A stretch of DNA of 64,000 nucleotides from an uncultured Sunxiuqinia sp. (GCF_947495665.1 NZ_CANLZV010000017.1:1-64000), one strand, 5' to 3'. Numbered from the stretch's first letter, positions 34,182-44,059 are shown. The notes: generated from the sequence alone by a model not told the origin. Made by a program: numbers and translations.

Positions 34182-34586
34182 ATTTAGTTTAATTTATTCG
34201 TTTAGAGTGTAAAACCTGATTAAAACAAAAATGTTCTAAAGAACCCGCAATTTAAGCAAAATAAAAAGGACTGCCAGCTATCTCAGGCTAAACAAGCCGG
34301 TTTTCGATGGATTTAATCCACTTGCACGTTTTCAGGAAAATTGGATACGACTTTCAAAGCTCAAAACGACAAACTTTTTTCATTTTCTTTTCGTTTTCAG
34401 CCTGTCATAATAACTCCCAATATCAAACGGGATGAGCAGTTTTGCAAACCCAGTCCATGAAATTAATCCAACTTAATACCTCCGTATCAGAAAGTTGTTT
34501 TGAAAAACATAACAACTACTAATCAACAACATAGGTCTCCAGGGCAGATTTGGAATCGCAGCAAATATTAATTAGTTTCGCCCCCC
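34182..34586. other. Gene-free AT-rich region
   Basis: This 405 bp divergent region carries the upstream sequences of ppa (leftward) and the HELAH-motif gene (rightward). A weak -7-like TAGTTTCG lies at about 34575. No gene, tRNA or strong hairpin is visible. Confidence 0.5.
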
Positions 34587-35267
34587 ATGAAATACGTTTT
34601 AACCCTTATTTTTAGTTTGATTTTAGCCCATTCACAGGCTTTGTTACCCCATCCCACCTCCGTGCTCACTACCGATTCAGCAACAGTCCGCCAAAACAAA
34701 CAATCTGCAGAATCCTATCAAAACACAAAGCTGGACGCTTCCTACCAGGAGCAAGCACAAATAGCCATTAGTCATTATCCTGAATTAAAAGGAGTGAGCA
34801 TCGAGTTTGTCCGAAAAAACATAAAAACAACGATGGCTTCCCGTCCAACATTCGATTTCATTTTTCGAAAAAAGAAAAACAGACGATACCGAATTTATAT
34901 TGACACCCAAGTAAAAAACGGCCAAGGATTGCTCCTTAGTGATGTTCCGCATGACGCGCAGGTTGGGGTAATTGGGCACGAGCTTGCACACATTGTTGAC
35001 TATGAAAATAAAACAACCATGGGTGTCGTGCTTACCGGAATTGGCTACCTCTTTCATCCCTTGCGCCGAAAGCTGGAACACAAAGTGGATGAGATAACCA
35101 TTGCCCATGGACTTGGACACCAAGTCAAGGAGTTTTCAGAATATGTTTTACAAGATGATCGGGTGTCAGAGAAATACAAAAAATACAAACGAAAGATTTA
35201 CTACAAACCCAAGCAGTTATCGACACTCATGTCCGGTTATTCAATTTATCAAGATAGCAAGCTTTAA
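34587..35267 (+). CDS. Secreted HExxH-motif protein, putative zinc metallopeptidase
   Basis: A 226-residue protein with a signal peptide (about 1-18) that I do not recognise by name. Residues near 130-140 read VGVIGHELAHIVDYENKT, a zinc-binding HExxH motif. About 30 residues later HKVDEITIAHGLGHQ could supply the third ligand, as EADxxA does in M48-like peptidases. Before it lie an adaptor-like segment (SIEFVRKNIKTTMASRP) and two beta strands (RRYRIYIDTQVKNGQ). The gene stands alone and its stop overlaps that of the convergent pbpC by 4 bp. Peptidase activity is an inference from the motif. Confidence 0.7.
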   Translation: MKYVLTLIFSLILAHSQALLPHPTSVLTTDSATVRQNKQSAESYQNTKLDASYQEQAQIAISHYPELKGVSIEFVRKNIKTTMASRPTFDFIFRKKKNRRYRIYIDTQVKNGQGLLLSDVPHDAQVGVIGHELAHIVDYENKTTMGVVLTGIGYLFHPLRRKLEHKVDEITIAHGLGHQVKEFSEYVLQDDRVSEKYKKYKRKIYYKPKQLSTLMSGYSIYQDSKL

Positions 35268-37696
35268 TCTTTGGCTGCAACCTGCAAGCGCAGTTGAAAA
35301 ACATTTCCCTGATCATCAATCAAGGTCACGCGATGCACACCGGGCTGCGGATGAACCGGCATCTGATGAAGGCCCGAGGTTTGCCCCAAGTACTGCTCAT
35401 CGAGATGCCAATATACAATGGACTCAGAAGAGGCATGTGCTGCCTCTAAAATAACTTGCCCGGGAGTTCCGTCCAACTGCACAGGCACAAACACCTGGTT
35501 ATTCTCCCGCGGATAAATCATTTCCATCACCGCCTGAACCTCTTCCGAACAGCCCGACATAAATGGAGGTAACGACCGATAAAACGGATTGCGTTGTTTA
35601 TAATACCATTCCATGGCCGGAGGCAAAACAAACCAGGATTGATGCTTCATCTCATCCACCGACAAGCACTTACTGGTTACCTGAAACTGCCCTGTTGGAT
35701 CGAGATGAACCAAACGATGATAGGGACAGGCTGAAGTCGTTAAGCCCTTTTGCATAATCCAAACCGAATCCGTTTGCTCACAGTAGGGTCCAACGCGATG
35801 ACCACTGGTCGCACAAACCGGAACTTGCTCCATCTCATCAACAGGTTGGGTGAACCATTTTCCAGCCGGCAATAAATTAAACACGTCAAACATCAGGGGA
35901 GCAGCAGCCGAAGTACCGGTCAAGCCCGGACGGCCTTCGCCATCGGCATTTCCACACCAAACAGCAACCACAAAATTTCGATCGAGCCCAACAGCCCAAC
36001 CATCGCGAAAGCCAAAGCTCGTTCCGGTTTTCCATGCAACTTGCCGCGAAGATGAAAACGACTCCCACCCCGATTCTTCATCCGGCCGATTGACCTGCAC
36101 AAGCGCCTCCATCGTTAACCACGACGCACCGGCAGAAATTGAATTCGTCAAGGCTTCCTCGTCGGAATAAACTGCTGGCAAATAGCTTGGTTGCCGAAAG
36201 TCATCTTTAAAACTTCGACCATCATTTTCTTCGTAATGAATGAGTAAACGAGCCATCGAGGAATAAGCACCCGCCAAATCCCAAAGGTTAACTTCTGCTC
36301 CTCCCAAAATAAGAGACAGCCCGTAATGATCCGCAGGGCGGTTCAATGTTGAAAAGTGTAAATCCTTCAGAAGCGAATAAAACCGCTCAACACCATAGTC
36401 GCGCAACATTCGGACAACCGGAATATTGAGAGACTTGAACAAAGCTTTGGATGCCGGAACAGCTCCCTCGTAGCTCAAATTAAAATTTTGAGGACTAAAG
36501 CCACCAATCTGGGTTGGCACATCCGCCACCAAGGTATGAGGCAATATCCGCCCGTCATCCTGCATGGCGGCAAAAAGAAACGGTTTTAAAATGCTTCCGG
36601 AACTCCGGGGAGCCCCAATAATATCCACCTGCTCTCCATGTTTTCCTTCAGCCACATCCGGGGAGTTACCAACATAGGCCAGCGCTTCTCCTGAGGCGGC
36701 ATTCAACACCAACACAGCCGCATTGTGAATCTCATTGGCACGGAGTTTTACCAAATGCTGCCGCACCAAATCGTTTACATGCTGCTGCAAGTCACCATCA
36801 ATTGTGGTGATCACCCGCTCGCCATTGTGTTCAGTTAAAACACGATTCATCAAATGGGGAGCCACTTGAGGCAAAGCATAAACCTTCTCGGGCAAAGGTT
36901 CCAACTTGGCTAATTCCAATGTTGTTTCATCCAGTTCCCCGTTTTCATAAAGCAAGTCAAGCAAGCGATTTCGCTTTTGCAACAGCAAGTTGTTTTTCTT
37001 TCCCGGATAGATTAACGAAGGGGCATTGGGCAAGACAGCCAACATTGCCGATTCACTCCATGAAAGGTCTGCGGCATTTCGCCCGAAATAGCGCCAGGCA
37101 GCAGCATCAAGGCCAACGACATTTCCGCCAAATGGCGCATTGGAAGCATACAGCTGAAGCAATTCGTCTTTGGAAAAAGAGATTTCTGCTCGTATAGCTA
37201 ATGATAACTCAATCAGCTTTTGACTCACCGTTCGGGCTTTCCCCTTCCGTGATAAGCGAATCAGCTGCATGGTTATCGTACTTCCTCCGCTAACCACGCG
37301 ACCATTCCGAATATTTTGGATCAGTGCACGCCCCAACGAAACCGGGTTAAACCCGGGATGGAAGTAAAAATAACGATCTTCAAAGGTTAATAAACAGGTT
37401 TTATACTTTTCCGGAACCGCCTCAACGTCAGGGAAACGCCATTGCCCATCTTCGGCAATATGTGCGCCTAAAAGCTCCCCTGTACGACTCTCAATGACCG
37501 TGGATGTAGGATCAGAAAACAACGGTGACGGCAAGCTAAACCACCAAACAAGGGACAGCAAAAACAAAAGAAGTAGCACAACAAAAGACTTCTTGTTATT
37601 TTTCAAATAGCTCACACAAAGGCGCAAAGACAGCGTATGTTCTTTCTTTCTCACTCCCTCTCTTTGAATAGACTGGATTCCTTTTAAACTCATCAC
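35264..37696 (-). CDS. pbpC: Penicillin-binding protein 1C
   Basis: An inner-membrane bifunctional peptidoglycan synthase. After a cytoplasmic tail comes a membrane helix (about 36-55). The GT51 glycosyltransferase shows FEDRYFYFHPGFNP and GGSTITMQLIRLSRKGKART. The transpeptidase shows SGSILKPFLFAAM (SxxK) and WKTGTSFGFRDGWAVG (KTG), and a PBP1C C-terminal domain follows. From the GTG at 37696 it has 810 residues; an ATG is at 37693. The first 27 residues, including HTLSLRLC, are encoded partly by a GCAAAG-type repeat. The native start may have been a GTG at 37615 (VSYLKNNKKSF), giving 783 residues. It pairs with the alpha-2-macroglobulin gene, now separated by a GxxExxY gene. Confidence 0.93.
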   Translation of the reverse strand: MMSLKGIQSIQREGVRKKEHTLSLRLCVSYLKNNKKSFVVLLLLFLLSLVWWFSLPSPLFSDPTSTVIESRTGELLGAHIAEDGQWRFPDVEAVPEKYKTCLLTFEDRYFYFHPGFNPVSLGRALIQNIRNGRVVSGGSTITMQLIRLSRKGKARTVSQKLIELSLAIRAEISFSKDELLQLYASNAPFGGNVVGLDAAAWRYFGRNAADLSWSESAMLAVLPNAPSLIYPGKKNNLLLQKRNRLLDLLYENGELDETTLELAKLEPLPEKVYALPQVAPHLMNRVLTEHNGERVITTIDGDLQQHVNDLVRQHLVKLRANEIHNAAVLVLNAASGEALAYVGNSPDVAEGKHGEQVDIIGAPRSSGSILKPFLFAAMQDDGRILPHTLVADVPTQIGGFSPQNFNLSYEGAVPASKALFKSLNIPVVRMLRDYGVERFYSLLKDLHFSTLNRPADHYGLSLILGGAEVNLWDLAGAYSSMARLLIHYEENDGRSFKDDFRQPSYLPAVYSDEEALTNSISAGASWLTMEALVQVNRPDEESGWESFSSSRQVAWKTGTSFGFRDGWAVGLDRNFVVAVWCGNADGEGRPGLTGTSAAAPLMFDVFNLLPAGKWFTQPVDEMEQVPVCATSGHRVGPYCEQTDSVWIMQKGLTTSACPYHRLVHLDPTGQFQVTSKCLSVDEMKHQSWFVLPPAMEWYYKQRNPFYRSLPPFMSGCSEEVQAVMEMIYPRENNQVFVPVQLDGTPGQVILEAAHASSESIVYWHLDEQYLGQTSGLHQMPVHPQPGVHRVTLIDDQGNVFQLRLQVAAKD
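37613..37634 (+). repeat. GCAAAG-type repeat R1, inside the 5' end of pbpC
   Basis: CACACAAAGGCGCAAAGACA closely matches R2 at 38150-38170 in the same orientation. Together they bracket the GxxExxY gene. R1 is read through in pbpC and encodes part of its N-terminal tail. Confidence 0.75.
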
Positions 37697-37698
37697 CC

Positions 37699-38076
37699 CT
37701 ACAAATTATTCACAACCCGATGAATCCCATCCTTGATCAAAGATTCATTAAAATTGATAAGTAAACCCAACCGACAATTAGTTAACCTTAGATAAGTTAA
37801 CAATTGTTTATAATGAACAGGAGCTAAAACATCGATTGATTTAATCTCAATAATGACTTTTCGATTTATCATCAAATCAATCCTAAATCCATGCTCTAAC
37901 TTTTGTTCTTTCCATATCACTGGTAAAGGCTTCTGCCGTTCAATTCTCAATCCTCTCTCTTCCAACTCCAAAGCAAGTATTTCTTCATAAACCGACTCAA
38001 ATAGCCCTGAACCAAGCTGTTTATGGATCAAAAAGGCCGAATCTACAATAATTCGAGATATTTCATTTTCAGTCAT
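37699..38076 (-). CDS. GxxExxY family protein
   Basis: A 125-residue protein of the GxxExxY family, named for the motif seen here as GLFESVYEEIL near residue 23. The family start TENEISRIIVDSAFLIHKQLG selects the ATG at 38076; an upstream frame adds 21 unrelated residues. A later stretch RIDLMINRKVIIEIKSIDVL fits a PD-(D/E)xK nuclease-like core (Asp, then E-x-K). Biochemical function is unknown. Genes of this family are scattered, often multi-copy, and near short repeats. Here it sits between the alpha-2-macroglobulin and pbpC genes, 2-5 bp before pbpC, flanked by R1 and R2, so it looks like a recent insertion into a conserved operon. Confidence 0.88.
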   Translation of the reverse strand: MTENEISRIIVDSAFLIHKQLGSGLFESVYEEILALELEERGLRIERQKPLPVIWKEQKLEHGFRIDLMINRKVIIEIKSIDVLAPVHYKQLLTYLRLTNCRLGLLINFNESLIKDGIHRVVNNL

Positions 38077-38146
38077 CGGTGAGAATTTTATATTGTCTAC
38101 CCAAATTATTCTTTGAGGATCTGCAAAAACAAACAACATTTTACGA

Positions 38147-38354
38147 GTTCACGCCAAGGCGCAAAGACACAAAATTTATTCTTTCTGAAATGGATGCTAT
38201 TTTCGCAAACTCATCATTCCCTCCAAGCATTCACGTCCCAATAGAGCTTACCTCCAATCAAAGACTCCGTAATATTAAAAAAGCAAACTTCCTTAACATC
38301 TTCGCGTCTTTGCGTGAACAAACGAACATATTCAAAGGACACGCAAAGGCACAG
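38147..38354. repeat. Repeat cluster R2-R3-R4 upstream of the GxxExxY gene
   Basis: R2 (38148-38170, GTTCACGCCAAGGCGCAAAG...) and R3 (38300-38319, reverse complement GTTCACGCAAAGACGCGAAG) are inverted copies about 130 bp apart. R4 (38338-38354, ACACGCAAAGGCACAG) is direct and ends 3 bp from the alpha-2-macroglobulin stop. The stretch between R2 and R3 has no recognisable gene. The cluster is the far boundary of the GxxExxY insertion. Confidence 0.75.
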
Positions 38355-38357
38355 TAC

Positions 38358-41300
38358 CTACTTCACCACTTCCACCCAGCGGCCTGGCTGGCGCGCATTG
38401 ATTCGATTATCATACATCGCCTCGCACTGAACAGATGGCAAATAGAACTTTCCTTCATACGACGCATTCAGAAGAATCCGGAAGGTCTTTTTCTCATTCG
38501 CTTTCAGATCAAAATAAGTCAACACCCGATCATCCCGAATATCCTGGTAATTTGAAACATCACTCTTTAACGGACTATCAATATCATTTAAACGATGATT
38601 GATAATCTCCCAACCGGATGGGAAAATCGTTGTCAAAGCCATTTCTTTATAAGCACCACGCTGCCCGGGGTTTTGAACACGAATTACTGCGATGAAATCC
38701 GTCCCTTGCGTCAATTTTTCAGGATTTACCTTTTGGCCTTGCATATCGGTGTAAGCCACTTCCATAAACAGGTTATTCTGAGCCGATGTTGTATCTCCGG
38801 TCACCGGAATTCCTTCACTCATCACACGGGCATACATCACCTTGCCGGTCTTATTTTCAACCTCAACCTTTGCTGTTTGATTAGCTTTAAAGGCTACTTC
38901 GCCCTGCCAAACCGGAGCATTTGTTGAAATCGTTTTTGACGACAATCCATTTATTGAAACGCCTGCTTTTAGTGGATTATCGTCCAACTTACCTCCTGCA
39001 AACTCGGCTATTGCCAACAAGGAGTAAGCGGTTGCTTGTGTGCTCATCCAGGAATCAGCCGAAAGCTCTGCTGAAAGTTCGGTCACCAAAGGAAAAGCTT
39101 CTTTTTGCTTATTTAGCAATACCAAAGTTTCCAGGATCATGGCTTTATCCCGAACATCTGACCCAAAGGTGTAGGAAAGTTCGCGGAAGGGCTGAATACG
39201 CTTACTCAGGCTGGCAATCATTTTTTCAGCAACTTCAGGTTGCCCAGCCAAAGCATAGGCCGCTGCCAAACGCCACTGAGCAATTGCATCAAGGCCTTTC
39301 TCTTCGCGCAGGCGGTTCATGGCACCAAAATCAGGCGACTGCGCTAAAGCCAAAGTATATAAACGATAAGCCTGAACCAGTTCTGATCGCTCATAGGTCC
39401 GTTCAGAACGCTGCCAATTACGAACGGCATTTTTCTGGTAGTTCAACCACTTTTCTTTCAGGCCAAATGGCAGGCTGTATCCGGCCTCTTCAGCTTTCAA
39501 CATAAAATGCCCTGCATAATTTGTTCCCCACGACGACGAGTAACGACTTCCGGGCCAATAGGCAAAGCCACCCTCCGAAGTTAAAAAGCGAGGATATTTA
39601 TTCAGCGCAGTCCGAATATTAACTTCAATCTCTTGCTTTTGCTCATCCGAGACTTGAGTAAGTTGATTAAGCAACAACTGCGGAAATACGCCCGAGGTGA
39701 TTTGCTCAATACATCCATGTGGATAGCGAATCAGATAATTCAAACGACGACTTAAGTCAATCGGCGGGATTGTTGACAACTCCAGACGGGCCGAGTTGGT
39801 TCCTTCCATTCCCGGAGCTGTCACTGCCATTTCCCATTTTTCTCCAGGTTGAATGACGGTTTCTTCATTATTTACAATGCGAGGGTTGGATGGACGTACT
39901 TCAAGTTCAATTTCATAAGAAGCCTTGTGACTCCCACTTTGAGCTGTAATCCTGACTTTTCCGACACCCGTTTTCTCAGCCACCTTCAGCTTAAATCCAG
40001 CAATCTGGTCGCCCACCTCTGAAAATTTCACTTGCTGCGTTTTTCCATCCAACGAACTTAACAACTCATTCGGCTCAATGCTCACAGTAACATTTTTTAC
40101 ATCCGGCTTCATCGCAAAAACATTCACCGGAAGCATCACTTCCTCGCCCGGACCAAGCACACGCGGCAAGGTTGCCAGCAACATCAATGGTTTTAAAACC
40201 TTAACGGATTTGTCAGCATTTCCATAAGCTCCCTGATTTCCGGCCACAACCATCACCCGAACAGCCCCCACGTAGTTTGGCATGTTCAACTTGTGCTTAT
40301 TGGTTTTTCCTTTGTCCAGCGAAAAAGGCCCGATGAATGAAACCACCGGCTTAAACCGGTTCACCTTTTTCCGTTTCGAAGCTGTCAGGTTCTCATCACC
40401 ACCAACGGCAAAGGCCCGTTCCAGGCGCGCACCGTATGCTCCAATCACATCATCATAAAAATCCCAGGTTCTCACCCCGAGAGCTTCGCGAGCATAAAAC
40501 GACGGCCACGGGTCAGGCGTATCAAAACGAGTCAGATCCAACAAGCCTTCATCAACAACGGCCAAGGTATAGGTCATTTTCCGTCCATCTTTCTCCGACA
40601 CTTTCACCTCATATTCTTCTTCAGGCTCCAGTTCATCTTTCATCTTAATCTGAGGTGTAAGATGCGTTTTCGGATCTTCAACCAACACTGGAATTACGCC
40701 ATACAAGCGAATTGGTGCATCGTTTTCGGTTTGCGCATGCGGTTGTATTAAAGAAACATGCACAAACACATTGGGTGCCATTTCTGCTTTTGCCTCGAAG
40801 CTAAAGACCGTATTTTTCTCCTTCGTTTCCACCCAAAACAAGTCCAGTACATCCGATCCGTTTTCAACGCTTACCAAGGCTTTCCCTTGTTTCCCGGAAG
40901 GAATGGTAACCGTAACCTTGTCACCAACCTGGTAGTTATCTTTATCGGTTTTAAACGACAACATCGTAGCTGCACCCTGCATGCCATCAGCCGCCCAATA
41001 CCCCCATTTCGAGAAATAGGCAGTAAGACCGGTACTGTGTCCACTTTCCGGGTCTTTCACATGAATCAGGTACCGGCCATTATCTTCCCAGTCCGTATAT
41101 TTTATTTGCAATGGCAAACTGGCCAGTCCGTTCTTCGTAGCCACTTTAGCCCGCATGATTGGCTTATTGTAGGAGTTGTTTACATACCTGGCCAAGTTGT
41201 CTTCGCCTGAGTCCCACCACCAATGCCAATCGACCTTATAAACCGTTACTTCCAGACCTTTTCGGTCAATCTTATTTCCTTTTCCATCCACTGTTACCAA

Positions 41301-43916
41301 ATCCAATGGATAGCTTGTATCTGTTTTATACCAATTTGATTCGGATGCCGGCAGTTTCACCCCAACAAAAGAAGCGTATGGCGCATAAGGTACCGTTTGC
41401 ACATCAATGCTAAAGTCTCCGGTTTCTTCATAAACCCGTGTTGAAAAATGGGCATTCAGCATTCCCGGAGCCGAGCTTATTTTAGGTAGTTTGAAGTTGA
41501 CATCTGCATTCCCTTTTTCATCCACCTTGCCATTAAACACCTCCTGTTCTTCAGCATAGAAGTCTTTGGCTGGGTCGTCAAATACATAGTTAAACAAGTC
41601 TTTGAATGCTGTTTTTGACTTGGAAAAGCTTAATGAAACCTGGGCTTTCAGATTCTTTGCTATACCTCCGTGCAACCAGGCTGTTTTTAGTTGTCCTTCG
41701 GCATTCCCCTGATCAATTGACAATGGGTCAGTATCAAACTTCAAGTCAATTTTTAATCGATTGGGTTTTACCGTTTCCACTTTAATTCGCTTACTGAAAG
41801 ACTGTCCCCCAACTTTCAACATGGCTGTCCAGTTTCCTGTTGGAGCTTCGGCATCGGTTTCGCTTGTAAAACAATAAAAACCATTCATCCCCTGGCTTTG
41901 AACCTGGCGGCTCACTACTTGTCCTTTGGGATTAATCAACTCAAAGATGACCGGGTGACCATCCGGTAAGTTGTTTTGTTTATCCTCTAAAAGGAAGGTC
42001 AGAAAAATCTTGTCTCCCGGCCGCCACACACCACGTTCGCCATAGACATACCCTTTAATTCCTTTTTGAACAACACTCCCGCTTACATCAAAATTACTGA
42101 GCGACAAGGAAGAGCCATCATCCAAACGTAGGTAAGCAAACTGGCCATTCTTTTCGGCCACCAGCAAAAAGGGTTTATGCTTCAACTCAACCATCGCCAT
42201 CCCATCAGCCGTTGTTGAAACAGTTTCCATCAATTGCTTTTGAAAGCTATAAACCTTGAGCGTCACACCAGCCTCCGGCTCCGCTGTCACCAAATTGGTC
42301 ACCACAAAACGCATGCGCTGATTTGTTCCTCCTTTAGCAATTACAGCTAAATTCGTCGCAAACAAATTGCGGGCAACAAAGCGGTCCGAATTATAATACG
42401 AAATATGATCCGGGTTTTCGCGCTCACGCCACTGAAAACCGTCAGGGTAATAATAGTCGGAATACCATCCCGGACGATCCCATTCGTCCATTTCATTCTT
42501 CAACTCCTGATCAGCCATTAGTTTCTCTGCCGACGAAACCATCTTTTTATCCGGCAATTGTTCTTGTCCGTACAGCGAATAATCTTTATTAAATCGTAAC
42601 TGCACACGATAAATGGCACCTGGCTCCACTTGAATCAGTTTTGTCAGGTCAACCCGGTAGGTATTCCATCGCTTCAACTCAGCAAAAGAAGCCACATCCA
42701 AATCAAGCTTGTCTTGATAAACCAAGCGCCCAACCTGCTTAAGATTCGAACTCTGATCGTAGTTATTACTCTGAAAAAATTGGTGAACATTATTGGTGAA
42801 AATCTTGATAATCCGCAAATCAACCGATCGCAGGTTAACTGCTTCAAAAGGGAAAACCAATTCTCCGGAAGAAGGGACAATCGCTCCTTTTCCCACAAGG
42901 CGAACGGCAGGCTTTAGATCCTCGAAGCGCACCTCCAAAGTCGTTGACTCTTTCAGTTTGAAGTTGAGTGCATTTCGAATTCCACTGGAAATATACACCT
43001 CATGATCTCCTGCCAGTCGCGATGGCAAATATACCTTTAGCTCATTGTTATCCAATTGATAGCGCAAATCATCAAGTTGATCGATCGTTACCAGTCCAGT
43101 CAGGTTTTGTCCTGGCAACAAAGGATCGGAAAAGCGCACCAACAAGTACTGTTCAGGTTGTTGAACAACACGCACATCAACCACTTTAAAAACATCCAAC
43201 GCTGGCAATTCGACTTCTTCACTCCCCTGTTTCTCATCGCCAATCGCTTTACCATCCCATTCCACCTGAATCTCCTGGGTCTCCTCCGTTCGTTTCAAGC
43301 TATCTACCCGAAAAGTATGCTCCTTTCCATTTGCATTGTGAATCCAATTCAAGCTTAGTTGACGATTGTCTTTACTCACCTTCACAAGCGATTCCACTTG
43401 CTTGTCCTCGGCACAGTCAGCCGTGTATACAACTCCCGACAAATACTGCATTTCCAGCGATTGACTATCATACGCTTTTACGGCCAAATTATTCAGGTTG
43501 AAAGACTGCTTGATGGTCTTTACCACGAACTTCATGGTTTTGTATTCAGTAGGCACCTCCAGCACTTTAGCTAAAGCCACATGCACCTCATAACCGGTGT
43601 CCGATTTCATTTTTTCCTCAGGTATAAAAGCCAGGGTATTTCCATCAACCCACTGCACCTTTCCTTTCACTTTAGGCGAAAGGCTGATGAGCTCAGCAGC
43701 TGCTTCCTCGCCCGGCTGTCCCGGATGCAGAGGATCCTGGCTAAATTCAACCAAGATTGGTGATTTGCACGAAATTACACCACTGGTGTAACTGCTTACA
43801 AACTGCGTAAAACCACTGTCGACAGCAGCACTTGGCTTTGACTTTTGATCGCCACAAGCCGCAACGACAAAACTTAAAACGAAAAAAATAAAAGGAAGGC
43901 GAGTATAACTCTTCAT
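38358..43916 (-). CDS. Alpha-2-macroglobulin family lipoprotein (YfhM-like)
   Basis: An 1852-residue envelope protein that traps peptidases and shields the cell when the wall is breached. MKSYTRLPFIFFVLSFVVAA ends in a lipobox with Cys21; I chose this ATG at 43916 because an upstream frame adds 25 residues before the signal. MG-type beta domains fill the N-terminal two thirds, including SGSVVQKGIKGYVYGERGVWRPGDK. The thioester motif GCIEQ lies near residue 1400 (YPHGCIEQITSG), followed by the alpha-alpha barrel with GGFAYWPG. PBP1C is encoded downstream, as in E. coli yfhM-pbpC, implying joint defence and repair. A GxxExxY gene and repeats now intervene. Confidence 0.93.
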   Translation of the reverse strand: MKSYTRLPFIFFVLSFVVAACGDQKSKPSAAVDSGFTQFVSSYTSGVISCKSPILVEFSQDPLHPGQPGEEAAAELISLSPKVKGKVQWVDGNTLAFIPEEKMKSDTGYEVHVALAKVLEVPTEYKTMKFVVKTIKQSFNLNNLAVKAYDSQSLEMQYLSGVVYTADCAEDKQVESLVKVSKDNRQLSLNWIHNANGKEHTFRVDSLKRTEETQEIQVEWDGKAIGDEKQGSEEVELPALDVFKVVDVRVVQQPEQYLLVRFSDPLLPGQNLTGLVTIDQLDDLRYQLDNNELKVYLPSRLAGDHEVYISSGIRNALNFKLKESTTLEVRFEDLKPAVRLVGKGAIVPSSGELVFPFEAVNLRSVDLRIIKIFTNNVHQFFQSNNYDQSSNLKQVGRLVYQDKLDLDVASFAELKRWNTYRVDLTKLIQVEPGAIYRVQLRFNKDYSLYGQEQLPDKKMVSSAEKLMADQELKNEMDEWDRPGWYSDYYYPDGFQWRERENPDHISYYNSDRFVARNLFATNLAVIAKGGTNQRMRFVVTNLVTAEPEAGVTLKVYSFQKQLMETVSTTADGMAMVELKHKPFLLVAEKNGQFAYLRLDDGSSLSLSNFDVSGSVVQKGIKGYVYGERGVWRPGDKIFLTFLLEDKQNNLPDGHPVIFELINPKGQVVSRQVQSQGMNGFYCFTSETDAEAPTGNWTAMLKVGGQSFSKRIKVETVKPNRLKIDLKFDTDPLSIDQGNAEGQLKTAWLHGGIAKNLKAQVSLSFSKSKTAFKDLFNYVFDDPAKDFYAEEQEVFNGKVDEKGNADVNFKLPKISSAPGMLNAHFSTRVYEETGDFSIDVQTVPYAPYASFVGVKLPASESNWYKTDTSYPLDLVTVDGKGNKIDRKGLEVTVYKVDWHWWWDSGEDNLARYVNNSYNKPIMRAKVATKNGLASLPLQIKYTDWEDNGRYLIHVKDPESGHSTGLTAYFSKWGYWAADGMQGAATMLSFKTDKDNYQVGDKVTVTIPSGKQGKALVSVENGSDVLDLFWVETKEKNTVFSFEAKAEMAPNVFVHVSLIQPHAQTENDAPIRLYGVIPVLVEDPKTHLTPQIKMKDELEPEEEYEVKVSEKDGRKMTYTLAVVDEGLLDLTRFDTPDPWPSFYAREALGVRTWDFYDDVIGAYGARLERAFAVGGDENLTASKRKKVNRFKPVVSFIGPFSLDKGKTNKHKLNMPNYVGAVRVMVVAGNQGAYGNADKSVKVLKPLMLLATLPRVLGPGEEVMLPVNVFAMKPDVKNVTVSIEPNELLSSLDGKTQQVKFSEVGDQIAGFKLKVAEKTGVGKVRITAQSGSHKASYEIELEVRPSNPRIVNNEETVIQPGEKWEMAVTAPGMEGTNSARLELSTIPPIDLSRRLNYLIRYPHGCIEQITSGVFPQLLLNQLTQVSDEQKQEIEVNIRTALNKYPRFLTSEGGFAYWPGSRYSSSWGTNYAGHFMLKAEEAGYSLPFGLKEKWLNYQKNAVRNWQRSERTYERSELVQAYRLYTLALAQSPDFGAMNRLREEKGLDAIAQWRLAAAYALAGQPEVAEKMIASLSKRIQPFRELSYTFGSDVRDKAMILETLVLLNKQKEAFPLVTELSAELSADSWMSTQATAYSLLAIAEFAGGKLDDNPLKAGVSINGLSSKTISTNAPVWQGEVAFKANQTAKVEVENKTGKVMYARVMSEGIPVTGDTTSAQNNLFMEVAYTDMQGQKVNPEKLTQGTDFIAVIRVQNPGQRGAYKEMALTTIFPSGWEIINHRLNDIDSPLKSDVSNYQDIRDDRVLTYFDLKANEKKTFRILLNASYEGKFYLPSVQCEAMYDNRINARQPGRWVEVVK

Positions 43917-44059
43917 CGTAAATAATTTGGTTAGCTTGATTTTTAAAAAAGCAATGACTAAAATAAGAGTATTAACTATAATGAACAGCAATTGTTGTCA
44001 GGATTGCTTCAAATTAGTCAAAAGTTACTTTATTTTAATTTTCGAAAAACTGGAGCCTG

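Noticed and set aside
38079-38555. Rightward 158-codon open frame across the repeat cluster and the end of the alpha-2-macroglobulin gene
   Set aside because: It is built from repeat DNA and the complement of a confirmed gene, and its residues match no family pattern.
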